Source of the DNA: Rhizobacter sp.
GTDB lineage: Bacteria; Pseudomonadota; Gammaproteobacteria; Burkholderiales; Burkholderiaceae
Assembly: GCA_014379885.1 (NCBI GenBank)
Contig: JACMKW010000290.1
Location: forward strand, 1-6,111
Direction: 5' to 3'
Length of the DNA: 6,111 nt
Shown: positions 1-6,111 of the stretch, piece by piece
Layout: each line of letters starts with the position of its first letter
How positions within the stretch are numbered: the stretch's first letter is position 1
Translations under genes and position numbers: made by a program
The notes under the pieces: generated by a model
Told to the model about the DNA's origin: nothing
The model's database searches: none
The model's input: the letters and a program-made list of their open reading frames with translations, nothing else

Positions 1-2
1 CG

Positions 3-473
3 GTCGCCGGCATCGTCGCCAACCTGCACGACGTGGTCATCATCCTGGGCTTCTTCGCCTTCTTCCAGTGGGAGTTCTCGCTGGCCGTGCTGGCGGCGAT
101 CCTGGCCGTGCTGGGCTACTCGGTGAACGAGTCGGTGGTCATCTTCGACCGCATCCGCGAGACCTTCCGCAAGTTCCGCAAGCTGACCACGCCGCAGGTC
201 ATCGACCATGCCATCACCAGCACCACCAGCCGCACCATCATCACGCACGGCAGCACGCAGATGATGGTGTTGTCGATGCTGATCTTCGGTGGGCCGACGC
301 TGCACTACTTTGCCATCGCGCTGACCATCGGCATCTTGTTCGGCATCTACTCGTCGGTTTTTGTAGCGGCGGCCATTGCGATGTGGCTCGGTGTCAAGCG
401 TGAAGACTTGATGAAGGGCGGCCCGGCCAAAGACGTCGATCCGAACGACCCGAACGCCGGGGCGGTGGTGTAG
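3..473 (+). CDS. secF: Protein translocase subunit SecF, C-terminal part (5' truncated)
   Basis: SecF pairs with SecD in the inner membrane and uses the proton motive force to help SecYEG complete export of proteins to the periplasm. The frame is open from base 3 to the TAG at 471-473, giving 156 codons of the C-terminal half; the start lies outside the window. Seen: an NLHD turn, a hydrophobic segment (IILGFFAFF), a second one ending in GYSVNESVVIFDRIRE (the family signature, usually GYS.N.tVV.fDRIRE), then AITSTTSRTIIT and IFGGPTLHYFAIAL, and a last membrane segment with YSSVFVAAAIAMW. The tail KREDLMKGG... is polar and ends GAVV. A GTG at 33 is an internal Val codon, not a start. secD would be expected just upstream. 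The call is certain from the signature; only the N-terminal part is missing. Confidence 0.96.
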   Translation, partial: VAGIVANLHDVVIILGFFAFFQWEFSLAVLAAILAVLGYSVNESVVIFDRIRETFRKFRKLTTPQVIDHAITSTTSRTIITHGSTQMMVLSMLIFGGPTLHYFAIALTIGILFGIYSSVFVAAAIAMWLGVKREDLMKGGPAKDVDPNDPNAGAVV

Positions 474-515
474 AGTAAGGGCATCCCCTTCCAGAGAAGC
501 ACGACCAACCGTCCC

Positions 516-2819
516 ATGGCGACCGCCGCCGATTCGTTGGCCCTGGCCGCCCAGGCTCGCCGCTCCTACGTGGAGCGTCTGTTGAGTGGCGTGCCGACCG
601 TGGTGCATGCGGTCGAAGACGGTGCGAGGCTCTTGTCCACGCAGTCGGCTGAACACAATCTCCAGTACAAACGGCGTGATGTCGCCACTGACCTGCGCAA
701 GGCGGCGCCCGCCTGGATCAACGGCATCATCTCGGCCTTGCGCGGTGCGCTGGTCAGCGGCATGGTGTCGGTGTCGCGCCCGGGTGATCTGCCGCCTCCG
801 GGGCGCGCCAACCCCGGCATGGCGTTGGTGGACGACGACACCATCGAAACCGAAATCCTGAGCTCGCGCCTGGCGCTGGCCATGATGGACCGGGCTTCAT
901 GGGAGTTCACCGACCTGCGCTCGCGCATGTCTGCGCTTGAAAAGCGTGATGAGCTGGACACCAACGACGTGCTGCGCCCGCACGTGCTGGCGCGTATCGT
1001 CACCGGCACCTGGCGTTCTTCGTCGCTAACCCAAGACGCCTGGCGCACCCTTCAATCGGTGTTGCATGAAGAGTTTGCGCACTTTGCCGAAGAGGCCTAT
1101 CACGAGACCAACCGCTGGTTGATCCAGCAGCGTGTGCTGCCTGAGATTGACCTGCGGCCGTTCATTCGGCGCACCCGCAATTCCTACCTGCCATCTGGGG
1201 GTGGCCAGCAGGGCGGCGCTCCGGCCCAGGCGGGAGGCACCGCCAGCAGCTTCGGCCGCTTGGGCACCGTGGGCGAAGAAACTCGCATGATGACCCGGGC
1301 TGGCGGTTTTGCCCGCGGCTCCGACCACGCCGAAGCGGTGCTGGGGCGTCTCAACCGGCTCATCGGCCGGCAAGTTCCGGAATTCGCCGGAACCGCTCCC
1401 ATGGGAGCGGCGTCGGCTGGCCTGAAGGCCGCCATCAACGAAGCCCAACAAGGGATCCAGCGTCGGCTGAGCCCGACCACCAGCAACGCTGCGGCAGGTG
1501 TCCGAACAGCAGACGAACCCGTCAGCACACCGGCCTTGCTGGAAGAACTGCACCAGCGCAAACAAGCTCTGAAGAAAGCGGCCACCACGCCGGTGGAACG
1601 CGCCACGATCGAGATCGTGGCCTTGCTGTTCCAGAGCATCTTGATGGAAGAGCGCATTCCGGCGGTGGTGCGGGTGTGGTTTGCGCGCCTGCAGATGCCG
1701 GTGTTGCGTGTGGCCGTGAGCGAGCCTGACTTTTTTGCCACGGTCGATCACCCGGCGCGCCGCCTGATCGACCGCATGGGCGCTTGCGTGATGGGCTTCG
1801 ACGCCACCAGCCGTGCTGTGGCCGACACGCTGGAAAAAGAAATCAAGCGTGTCGTGCAGGTCGTTGAGGCTTACCCCGATACCGGCCGGCGTGTGTTCCA
1901 GACCGTGCTGACCGAGTTCGAGAAGTTCCTTGAGCATTACTTCAAGAACGAGAACGAAACCACGCGCAAGGGGGTATCGCTCGCGCAGCAAGTGGAGCAG
2001 CGCGAGACGCTGGCCATCCAGTACACCATCGAGTTGCGCAAGATGCTCAACGAGGTGCCGGTGCAGGAAGGCGTGCGCGAATTCCTGTTCCACGTCTGGG
2101 CCGACGTGATGGCCATGACGGCGGTGAAGTACAGCCCGCAAGGCGTTGAAACCAAGGCCATGAAGCGGGTCGCTGCCGATCTGATCTGGTCGGCCAGTGC
2201 CAAGGTGTCGCGTGAAGAGCGCGCCGAGGTGATACGCCGGCTGCCGCCTTTGCTGAAGACGCTGCGTGAAGGCATGGACCACGCTGGCATCACCCCTGAG
2301 AAGCAGGACGAGCACATCCAGAAGCTCAACAACTCGCTCGCTGCGGCGTTCACCGCCAAGACGGCCGCCATCGCGCCCGAGCGGCTTGAGGAGTTGATGG
2401 GTCGGCTCGAAACACTGGAAGAGCTGTTGCCTGACTCCGAAGACATGGAGATCGACGAATCTTTGGTGCTCGACTTGTCTGGCCACGAAAGCTCCGAGCT
2501 GGAGGTGGTGGGCGAGGGCGGCTCCATGCCCACACCGGCCATGCTGGCCTGGGCGCGTGAGCTGCAAGTAGGTGGCTGGTACATGCTCGACTACCGCAGT
2601 CGAAACGAAGCGGTGCAACTGGTCTGGCAAGGCATGCGCCGGCAGCTGACCCTGTTTGTGTCGCCGCATGGGCGTGGCATCTTGTTCCAGCAGAACCGCT
2701 TGGCGGCATTCCTGCAGGCCGGCTTGCTGGTGCCGGCGCAAGACGAATCACTCACTGTGCGCGCCACGCGCAGTGCCTTGGCCAAGCTGGACGTGGATCC
2801 GAGCCGTCTGCTCAACTGA
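516..2819 (+). CDS. DUF1631 family protein of unknown function
   Basis: A 767-residue soluble, mostly helical protein with no signal peptide or membrane segment. Recalled family hallmarks of DUF1631 are present: MALVDDDTIETEI near residue 102, the YHETNRWLIQQ..LPEIDLR stretch at about 195-215, and HPARRLIDRMG at 412-422. Residues about 226-340 form a Gly/Ala/Gln/Ser-rich, probably disordered linker. Residues about 640-680 are acidic. The last 80 residues (from about 685, VGGWYMLDYRSRNEAVQLVW) look like a small beta domain followed by helices. Some databases call such proteins thymidine phosphorylase; I see no motif supporting that. The start is the ATG at 516, 42 bp after the secF stop. The only purine-rich stretch (AGAGAAG, 493-499) is 16 bases upstream, so ribosome binding is weak. 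No terminator separates it from secF, so co-transcription is likely. A 5-bp stem (477-490) in the gap lacks a T-run. Family call is fairly sure; role unknown. Confidence 0.85.
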   Translation: MATAADSLALAAQARRSYVERLLSGVPTVVHAVEDGARLLSTQSAEHNLQYKRRDVATDLRKAAPAWINGIISALRGALVSGMVSVSRPGDLPPPGRANPGMALVDDDTIETEILSSRLALAMMDRASWEFTDLRSRMSALEKRDELDTNDVLRPHVLARIVTGTWRSSSLTQDAWRTLQSVLHEEFAHFAEEAYHETNRWLIQQRVLPEIDLRPFIRRTRNSYLPSGGGQQGGAPAQAGGTASSFGRLGTVGEETRMMTRAGGFARGSDHAEAVLGRLNRLIGRQVPEFAGTAPMGAASAGLKAAINEAQQGIQRRLSPTTSNAAAGVRTADEPVSTPALLEELHQRKQALKKAATTPVERATIEIVALLFQSILMEERIPAVVRVWFARLQMPVLRVAVSEPDFFATVDHPARRLIDRMGACVMGFDATSRAVADTLEKEIKRVVQVVEAYPDTGRRVFQTVLTEFEKFLEHYFKNENETTRKGVSLAQQVEQRETLAIQYTIELRKMLNEVPVQEGVREFLFHVWADVMAMTAVKYSPQGVETKAMKRVAADLIWSASAKVSREERAEVIRRLPPLLKTLREGMDHAGITPEKQDEHIQKLNNSLAAAFTAKTAAIAPERLEELMGRLETLEELLPDSEDMEIDESLVLDLSGHESSELEVVGEGGSMPTPAMLAWARELQVGGWYMLDYRSRNEAVQLVWQGMRRQLTLFVSPHGRGILFQQNRLAAFLQAGLLVPAQDESLTVRATRSALAKLDVDPSRLLN
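1374..1410. repeat. Two adjacent inverted repeats inside the DUF1631 gene
   Basis: Bases 1374-1380 (GTTCCGG) and 1387-1393 (CCGGAAC) form a 7-bp perfect stem with a 6-base loop AATTCG. It shares base 1393 with an 18-bp perfect palindrome, CCGCTCCCATGGGAGCGG, at 1393-1410. Both lie in the codons for about residues 287-299 of the DUF1631 protein, within its low-complexity linker. There is no T-run after either, so they are not an intrinsic terminator. They may simply reflect GC-rich coding sequence. Confidence 0.6.
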
Positions 2820-2833
2820 CGCCGCCTGTTTTT

Positions 2834-2875
2834 GCCCACAAAAAAGCCGCCTCGATGGGCGGCTTTTTTGTGGGC
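2834..2875. terminator. Bidirectional intrinsic terminator
   Basis: An 18-bp perfect inverted repeat (2834-2851 and 2858-2875) encloses the 6-base loop TCGATG. The core is GCCGCC/GGCGGC, flanked by A6 on the left arm and T6 on the right. On the plus strand the GC stem is followed by TTTTTT, and on the minus strand the same holds, so it can end transcription both ways. It begins 15 bases after the DUF1631 stop and lies 20 bases beyond the smg stop, exactly where two convergent units meet. Confidence 0.95.
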
Positions 2876-2894
2876 GGTTGAATCGATGAATCAG

Positions 2895-3347
2895 TTAGTG
2901 AATCAGCCGGTCTTCTTCTTCAACAAAGAGTTCGTCGAGGATCAGCGCATCGGGCTCTTCACCCAAGCTCCAGAAGACCATCAGCACGATGATCTTGAGG
3001 TCTTCCAGATCCACCGGCCCGCCGGGAATGGCCGTGGCACGGTCGATCACCATTTCTCGCATGGGAGGTGGCAACACACCGGCGGATTCGAGAAAACTCA
3101 CGAAGCCGATGGAGTCCTCGCCCAGATGCTCTTGCTCAGCAGGTGAGTAGACGCGAAGGCTGTCGGGGCTTTGTTCGCCTGAGTAGGACTGTGCCGTGGT
3201 GGCCAAGCCGTCCAGCCAAGTGAGGGCTTCTTCAATTTCGTCTGACTCGAACCCCATCGCCGACAGCTTGCGTGTGAGCTGGGCATGGTCTGGACAGGCA
3301 TCTGGCCGCCAGTAGTTTTCGTACAGGTAGACGAGCACGTCAAACAT
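2895..3347 (-). CDS. smg: Smg family protein (DUF494)
   Basis: A 150-residue acidic protein, close to the usual length of Smg (about 155-160). The N-terminus MFDVLVYLYENYW, the LTRKLSAMGFESDEIEEALTWL stretch at 24-45 and the C-terminal VDLEDLKIIVLMVFWSLGEE at 112-131 fit the DUF494/Smg pattern. No signal peptide or catalytic motif is visible. The name comes from its position near smf (dprA) in the fmt-def region of enterobacteria; its molecular role is not established. The start is the ATG at 3347, 73 bases after the dprA stop. The upstream sequence (TAGTGAAACC) has no good Shine-Dalgarno match. It is the last gene of the minus-strand cluster and ends just before the bidirectional terminator. 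In related bacteria topA commonly follows smg; here it does not. Confidence 0.93.
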   Translation of the reverse strand: MFDVLVYLYENYWRPDACPDHAQLTRKLSAMGFESDEIEEALTWLDGLATTAQSYSGEQSPDSLRVYSPAEQEHLGEDSIGFVSFLESAGVLPPPMREMVIDRATAIPGGPVDLEDLKIIVLMVFWSLGEEPDALILDELFVEEEDRLIH

Positions 3348-3421
3348 GGTTTCACTATACCCCAGGGCCTTGCTCGGCAGCCCGGAATAAATGCACTTCC
3401 GAAGAGCGAGGGTACTTGGGG

Positions 3422-4531
3422 TTAGCCGGTGCTGACGCGCTGGAAAAGTTGCCCTGGCAAGCGCGCCACGTCGCCTGCCAGTTCAAGCTCCAGCAGGCGG
3501 GTGTTGAGCAGCTGCGCGGGCCAACCAGTGCGTGCTATCAGAGCATCTAGGTTCACGGGGTCGAAACCCATGACCACCAGCAGCGGATCGACGTTTTCGC
3601 CGGCCGTGGGATCAGGCTGCTCCAGGGCTGGCGCGCCGGCTACTTTCCAGGACAGTTCTTCGAGCACGTCTTGCGCGCTGTCTACCAGCTTGGCGCCTTG
3701 TTTGATCAGGGCATGGCAACCGCGTGACTGGGGCGAGTGAATAGAGCCAGGGATGGCGAAAACGTCGCGACCGGCTTCGCTCGCCAGGCGCGCCGTGATC
3801 AGCGAGCCGGATTGCAGCGCGGCCTCGACCACCAAGGTGCCGCGTGTCAGGCCCGCAATGATGCGGTTGCGCATCGGGAAGTTGGGCGGGAGCGGCGGCG
3901 TTCCCAGTGAGTATTCGCTGATGATCAACGCCTCGCTTGAGATGCGGCGAGCCAGTTCAAGATGGCGTCGTGGGTACATGCTGTCCAGCCCTGTGCCGAT
4001 CACGGCCACCGTCCGGCCAGAGCCCGACAGTGCGCCCTCATGGGCTGCGCCGTCGATGCCCAGCGCCAACCCCGACACGATCGTCAGCCCGGCCTGGCTC
4101 AGGTGGGATGAAAACGAGCGGGCATTCTCTTTGCCTTGCGGAGTGGGGTTGCGGCTGCCTACAACGGCGAGGCTGGGTGTGCCCAGCAGGGCCGAGTCGC
4201 CTTGCAGATAAAGCAGCAGCGGCGGGTCGGCCGTCTCCAGCAGCAAAGTCGGGTAACCAGGGTCGCCGAGCGTGAGCACTTGGCGCGGTGCGTCGGGCGC
4301 AGCGCTGGCGAGCCACTGAACGGTGGAGTCGACAAGGGCAAGCACCGTGTCCGGGGCCTGTGCGAGTGCGGTTGCCGTCGCGGCCGACACGACCTCGCGC
4401 CTTGCGGCGATCGGCGCCGCGAGTACGGCATGAGGCGAACCAAACGCAGTCAGGAGTTTGCGTGCCGACTCTCGCCCGACCTGCGGCGTTTCGAGTAGCC
4501 GCAGCCAAGCGGCGAGTTCGTCGCGATCCAT
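3422..4531 (-). CDS. dprA: DNA processing protein DprA (Smf)
   Basis: DprA binds single-stranded DNA entering the cell during natural transformation, protects it and loads RecA on it; it acts in the cytoplasm. The 369-residue product has an N-terminal helical region (about 1-80), a Rossmann-like core (about 85-290) and a C-terminal winged-helix domain (about 315-365). Core motifs visible: GSRNP (125-129), SGLALGIDGAAHEGAL (153-168), VIGTGLD (177-183) with YP at 186-187, a SEYSLGTPPLPPNFPMRNR run from 205, VVEAALQSGSLITARLA (234-250) and IPGS (260-263). All look intact. I chose the ATG at 4531; a TTG directly before it (4532-4534) would add one residue. Neither has a clear Shine-Dalgarno sequence. 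The gene is 48 bases downstream of the LysM gene and 73 upstream of smg, a common betaproteobacterial order. Its presence alone does not prove natural competence. Confidence 0.97.
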   Translation of the reverse strand: MDRDELAAWLRLLETPQVGRESARKLLTAFGSPHAVLAAPIAARREVVSAATATALAQAPDTVLALVDSTVQWLASAAPDAPRQVLTLGDPGYPTLLLETADPPLLLYLQGDSALLGTPSLAVVGSRNPTPQGKENARSFSSHLSQAGLTIVSGLALGIDGAAHEGALSGSGRTVAVIGTGLDSMYPRRHLELARRISSEALIISEYSLGTPPLPPNFPMRNRIIAGLTRGTLVVEAALQSGSLITARLASEAGRDVFAIPGSIHSPQSRGCHALIKQGAKLVDSAQDVLEELSWKVAGAPALEQPDPTAGENVDPLLVVMGFDPVNLDALIARTGWPAQLLNTRLLELELAGDVARLPGQLFQRVSTG

Positions 4532-4546
4532 CAAGAGTAGACAGAC

Positions 4547-4572
4547 AAGAGCGCCAGATTCGGCGCCCTCTT
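4547..4572 (-). terminator. Weak imperfect hairpin between the LysM gene and dprA
   Basis: On the plus strand AAGAG+CGCC (4547-4555) pairs with GGCG+CTCTT (4562-4565 and 4568-4572), with a 6-base loop and a 2-base CC bulge at 4566-4567. Read on the minus strand, it follows the LysM stop by 7 bases and is succeeded by GTCTGTCTACTCTTG, which is T-rich but not a T-run. It could be a leaky terminator or an mRNA-stabilising structure that lowers dprA expression. Function is an inference. Confidence 0.35.
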
Positions 4573-4579
4573 CACGTGG

Positions 4580-5731
4580 TCAGGGCTGCGTGAAACGGTC
4601 GCCCGGGCTGACCGGTTCCTTGACCGACAGGATCAGCGCATACGACATGCGGTTGAACACGCGGAAGACAAACAGGTTGCCATGGCGTTCGTCGGGCAGT
4701 TTGATGGTGGTTTTGCCGCCATCCGTCTTGTCGATCACGCGCACACCATCACGCCACAAAGCGAGCACGTGCCCACTTTCCATGCCGTCGCGGCTGCCAC
4801 GATTGAGGGCCACGATCTGGTTCTGGCCGGCCGTCAGGCTGTCACCGTAGATCGAGACGATCTGGCCGGCGATGTCTTTGCCTGGAGCCCGCGGCACGTA
4901 GTTGGTGAATTCGCGCGGCGGCACGGGGGAGAGCTTGTCGCCGACGCGGATTTCCTGGCGGACGCTGGATATCGTGAAGGTGTCGGGCACGATCTCGCCC
5001 TGGGTGCTGTTGCCCTTGCGGGTGTATTCGGCCACGCCCAGGTACACGGCTTCGTAACCCAGCACTTCGCCGGTGGTCGGGTCTTTCAGGGGCCGAGGTT
5101 CGCGGAAGACGCGGAAGTTGCGGTTGCCGCCGACGTCACCGCGCACGTAGGCGAGGTCGCCACGCGACAGCAGCACGCGGCCTTCCTGAGCGCCAACGAT
5201 GCGCGGCGCCGTGGCCAACTGGTTCTCGTCGAAGATCACTGCTTCGTTGAGGAAGGGCTCGATCAGGTGCAGCGCAATCGCCGGGATGCCGTCACGGTTC
5301 AAATCGCTGCTGCGAATGCGCGGTGACAGGCGGCCGGAAGCACCCGGGTCGCCGTCGCCAACCCGCAGCGTGGCGCGGCCGTTCGACTTGACGAGGTACA
5401 GCGTTTGCCCCGGGAAGATCAAGTGCGGGTTGCGAATCTGCTCCAGGTTCATGCCCCACAGCTCGGGCCAGCGCCATGGGCTCTTGAGGTACATGCGCGA
5501 GATGGCCCACAGCGTGTCGCCTGATTTGACCGTGTAGACGTCGGGCGCGTTTTCGGCCAGTTCAGACAGGGGCACCCCGGTCTCGGCGACCTGGTTGGCG
5601 GTGCTGCGCTGCTTCTGGGTGATGGGGAAGTTGGGTTCGGCGGCGACTGCTGCGCCGAGGCCGATGCCGAGCGCCACGGTGATCGCAGAGGCCCGGAAGA
5701 ATGACAGGGCAGGACGGGTGCTTCGGGTCAT
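4580..5731 (-). CDS. Secreted LysM peptidoglycan-binding domain protein
   Basis: LysM domains bind the glycan backbone of peptidoglycan, so this 383-residue protein probably acts in the periplasm on the cell wall. Residues 1-31 look like a Sec signal peptide: MTRSTRP, a hydrophobic stretch (ITVALGIGLG) and a cleavage site near AVA-A-EP. No lipobox Cys is present. The LysM domain spans about 64-115 (VYTVKSGDTLWAIS ... NPHLIFPGQTLYLV), with a KSPWRWPELWGMN stretch between its two halves. Residues about 285-383 form a second probable beta-rich module (GQIVSIYGDS, VALNRGSRDGMESG, LFVFRVFNRMSYALIL, PVSPGDRF). No hydrolase motif is seen. An upstream in-frame ATG at 5764 exists, but 5731 has CGGAG 10 bases upstream and gives a normal signal peptide. 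It starts the LysM-dprA-smg cluster and is divergent from def. Its exact role is unknown. Confidence 0.9.
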   Translation of the reverse strand: MTRSTRPALSFFRASAITVALGIGLGAAVAAEPNFPITQKQRSTANQVAETGVPLSELAENAPDVYTVKSGDTLWAISRMYLKSPWRWPELWGMNLEQIRNPHLIFPGQTLYLVKSNGRATLRVGDGDPGASGRLSPRIRSSDLNRDGIPAIALHLIEPFLNEAVIFDENQLATAPRIVGAQEGRVLLSRGDLAYVRGDVGGNRNFRVFREPRPLKDPTTGEVLGYEAVYLGVAEYTRKGNSTQGEIVPDTFTISSVRQEIRVGDKLSPVPPREFTNYVPRAPGKDIAGQIVSIYGDSLTAGQNQIVALNRGSRDGMESGHVLALWRDGVRVIDKTDGGKTTIKLPDERHGNLFVFRVFNRMSYALILSVKEPVSPGDRFTQP

Positions 5732-5959
5732 GAACGTAAGTCTCCGGGCGCGCAGACAGCACAATGCTGGGCTGTGCGGTTACTGAGCCGAGAGCGGCAA
5801 GGTGCCCGCAGTTCGGCGAAAATGTTCATTCAGTTTCGCAGATTCTGCCTCTAAACCCTTGATATCGCAACGAAAGTCACCCGCCGATACCTTTGTTGTG
5901 TCGCCTGTCACATCGGCCGGCGTTGCGTGCTGCCCACAGGCTCTCCATTCCTGATTTCC
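5732..5959. promoter_or_regulatory. Divergent intergenic region between the LysM gene and def
   Basis: These 228 bases separate two divergent genes, so promoters for both should be here; the stretch from about 5820 to 5900 is AT-richer than its surroundings. The best minus-strand candidate is TTGCGA (5870-5865), a 17-base spacer and CAGAAT (5847-5842), each 4 of 6 matches to the sigma-70 consensus. An 11-base palindrome GCAGATTCTGC (5838-5848) overlaps that -10. For def, TTGATA at 5859-5864 resembles a -35 box, but no good -10 sits at the right distance. A 74-codon open frame on the minus strand here (6004-5780) overlaps the start of def and shows no family resemblance, so I do not call it a gene. 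Confidence 0.4.
5742..5746 (-). promoter_or_regulatory. Ribosome binding site of the LysM gene
   Basis: Minus-strand CGGAG lies 10 bases before the ATG at 5731. It is the clearest Shine-Dalgarno match in the window and decides for this start over the ATG at 5764, which would place 11 extra charged residues ahead of the signal peptide. Confidence 0.6.
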
Positions 5960-6111
5960 ATGCCCAAGCTCTCTATCCTTCGTTACCCCGATCCCCGCCT
6001 GCACACCGTGGCCAAGCCAGTGGCGCAGGTTGACGACCGCATCCGCCAGCTGGTGGACGACATGCTGGAGACCATGTACGCCGCGGATGGCGTCGGTCTG
6101 GCGGCCACTCA
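5960..6111 (+). CDS. def: Peptide deformylase, N-terminal part (3' truncated)
   Basis: Def is a metal-dependent enzyme that removes the formyl group from the N-terminal methionine of new proteins at the ribosome. The window holds the first 50 codons and two bases of codon 51. The N-terminus [20 protein letters not shown] is typical of the family, followed by [19 protein letters not shown] (32-50). GVGLAAT plus the CA of the next codon fits motif 1, GxGLAAxQ, whose Gln helps bind the substrate and stabilise the transition state. The metal-binding motifs (EGCLS and HExDH) would lie outside the window. The start is the ATG at 5960, which matches family N-termini; no clear Shine-Dalgarno precedes it, and a GTG at 5927 is a less likely alternative. 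fmt is expected downstream. Confidence 0.96.
   Translation, partial: MPKLSILRYPDPRLHTVAKPVAQVDDRIRQLVDDMLETMYAADGVGLAAT

Noticed and set aside
477..490. Hairpin after secF (AAGGG-CATC-CCCTT) as a terminator
   Set aside because: The stem is only 5 bp and no T-run follows.
2448..2510. Possible PilZ-type DLSG motif in the DUF1631 protein
   Set aside because: LDLSGHESS lies in the acidic stretch, lacks the upstream RxxxR and the Gly spacing of PilZ (D/NxSxxG), so c-di-GMP binding is not supported.
1026..2741. 571-codon open frame on the minus strand, antisense to DUF1631
   Set aside because: Its His/Gln/Arg/Leu-rich composition is typical of the mirror of a GC-rich gene, it resembles no family, and the plus strand has recognisable DUF1631 motifs.
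3348..3421. TATAGT before smg as a promoter -10
   Set aside because: Transcription would start at about the ATG itself, and no -35 lies at a proper distance; read-through from dprA is simpler.
4682..5326. 214-codon open frame on the plus strand, antisense to the LysM gene
   Set aside because: It is rich in Val/Ala/His with no recognisable motif and fully overlaps a well-supported gene.
5780..6004. 74-codon minus-strand frame in the divergent region
   Set aside because: It overlaps the start of def, has no family resemblance, and ends inside the expected promoter region.

Overview
The window is a GC-rich stretch of chromosomal housekeeping sequence. Protein content and gene order (LysM protein, dprA and smg beside def, plus a DUF1631 protein) suggest a betaproteobacterium, most likely Burkholderiales and possibly Comamonadaceae. 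The lineage is inferred from recalled protein patterns, not from a search. Gene density is high, base composition looks even, and no mobile element, CRISPR array, tRNA or rRNA was seen.

Layout, left to right. (1) The 3' part of secF (+), an inner-membrane subunit of the Sec translocon accessory complex. (2) After 42 bp, a 767-residue DUF1631 protein (+) of unknown function, probably read through from secF. (3) A strong two-way intrinsic terminator with an 18-bp perfect stem, between convergent transcription units. (4) On the minus strand, a cluster read right to left: a secreted LysM-domain protein, dprA (DNA processing/competence) and smg (DUF494). The gaps are 48 bp and 73-74 bp, and a weak imperfect hairpin lies just before dprA. 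(5) A 228-bp divergent intergenic region that should hold promoters for the LysM gene (-) and def (+). (6) The first 50 codons of def, peptide deformylase, cut off by the window end inside its first catalytic motif.

How the genes relate: SecF supports protein export. Def removes the formyl group from new proteins and is normally followed by fmt, which would lie beyond the window. DprA loads RecA on incoming single-stranded DNA. Smg and the DUF1631 protein have no established biochemical role. The LysM protein probably sits in the periplasm on peptidoglycan.

No undescribed system stands out. The items most worth a second look are the back-to-back inverted repeats inside the DUF1631 linker, the DUF1631 protein itself, the absence of topA after smg, and the hairpin plus poor ribosome binding site ahead of dprA.
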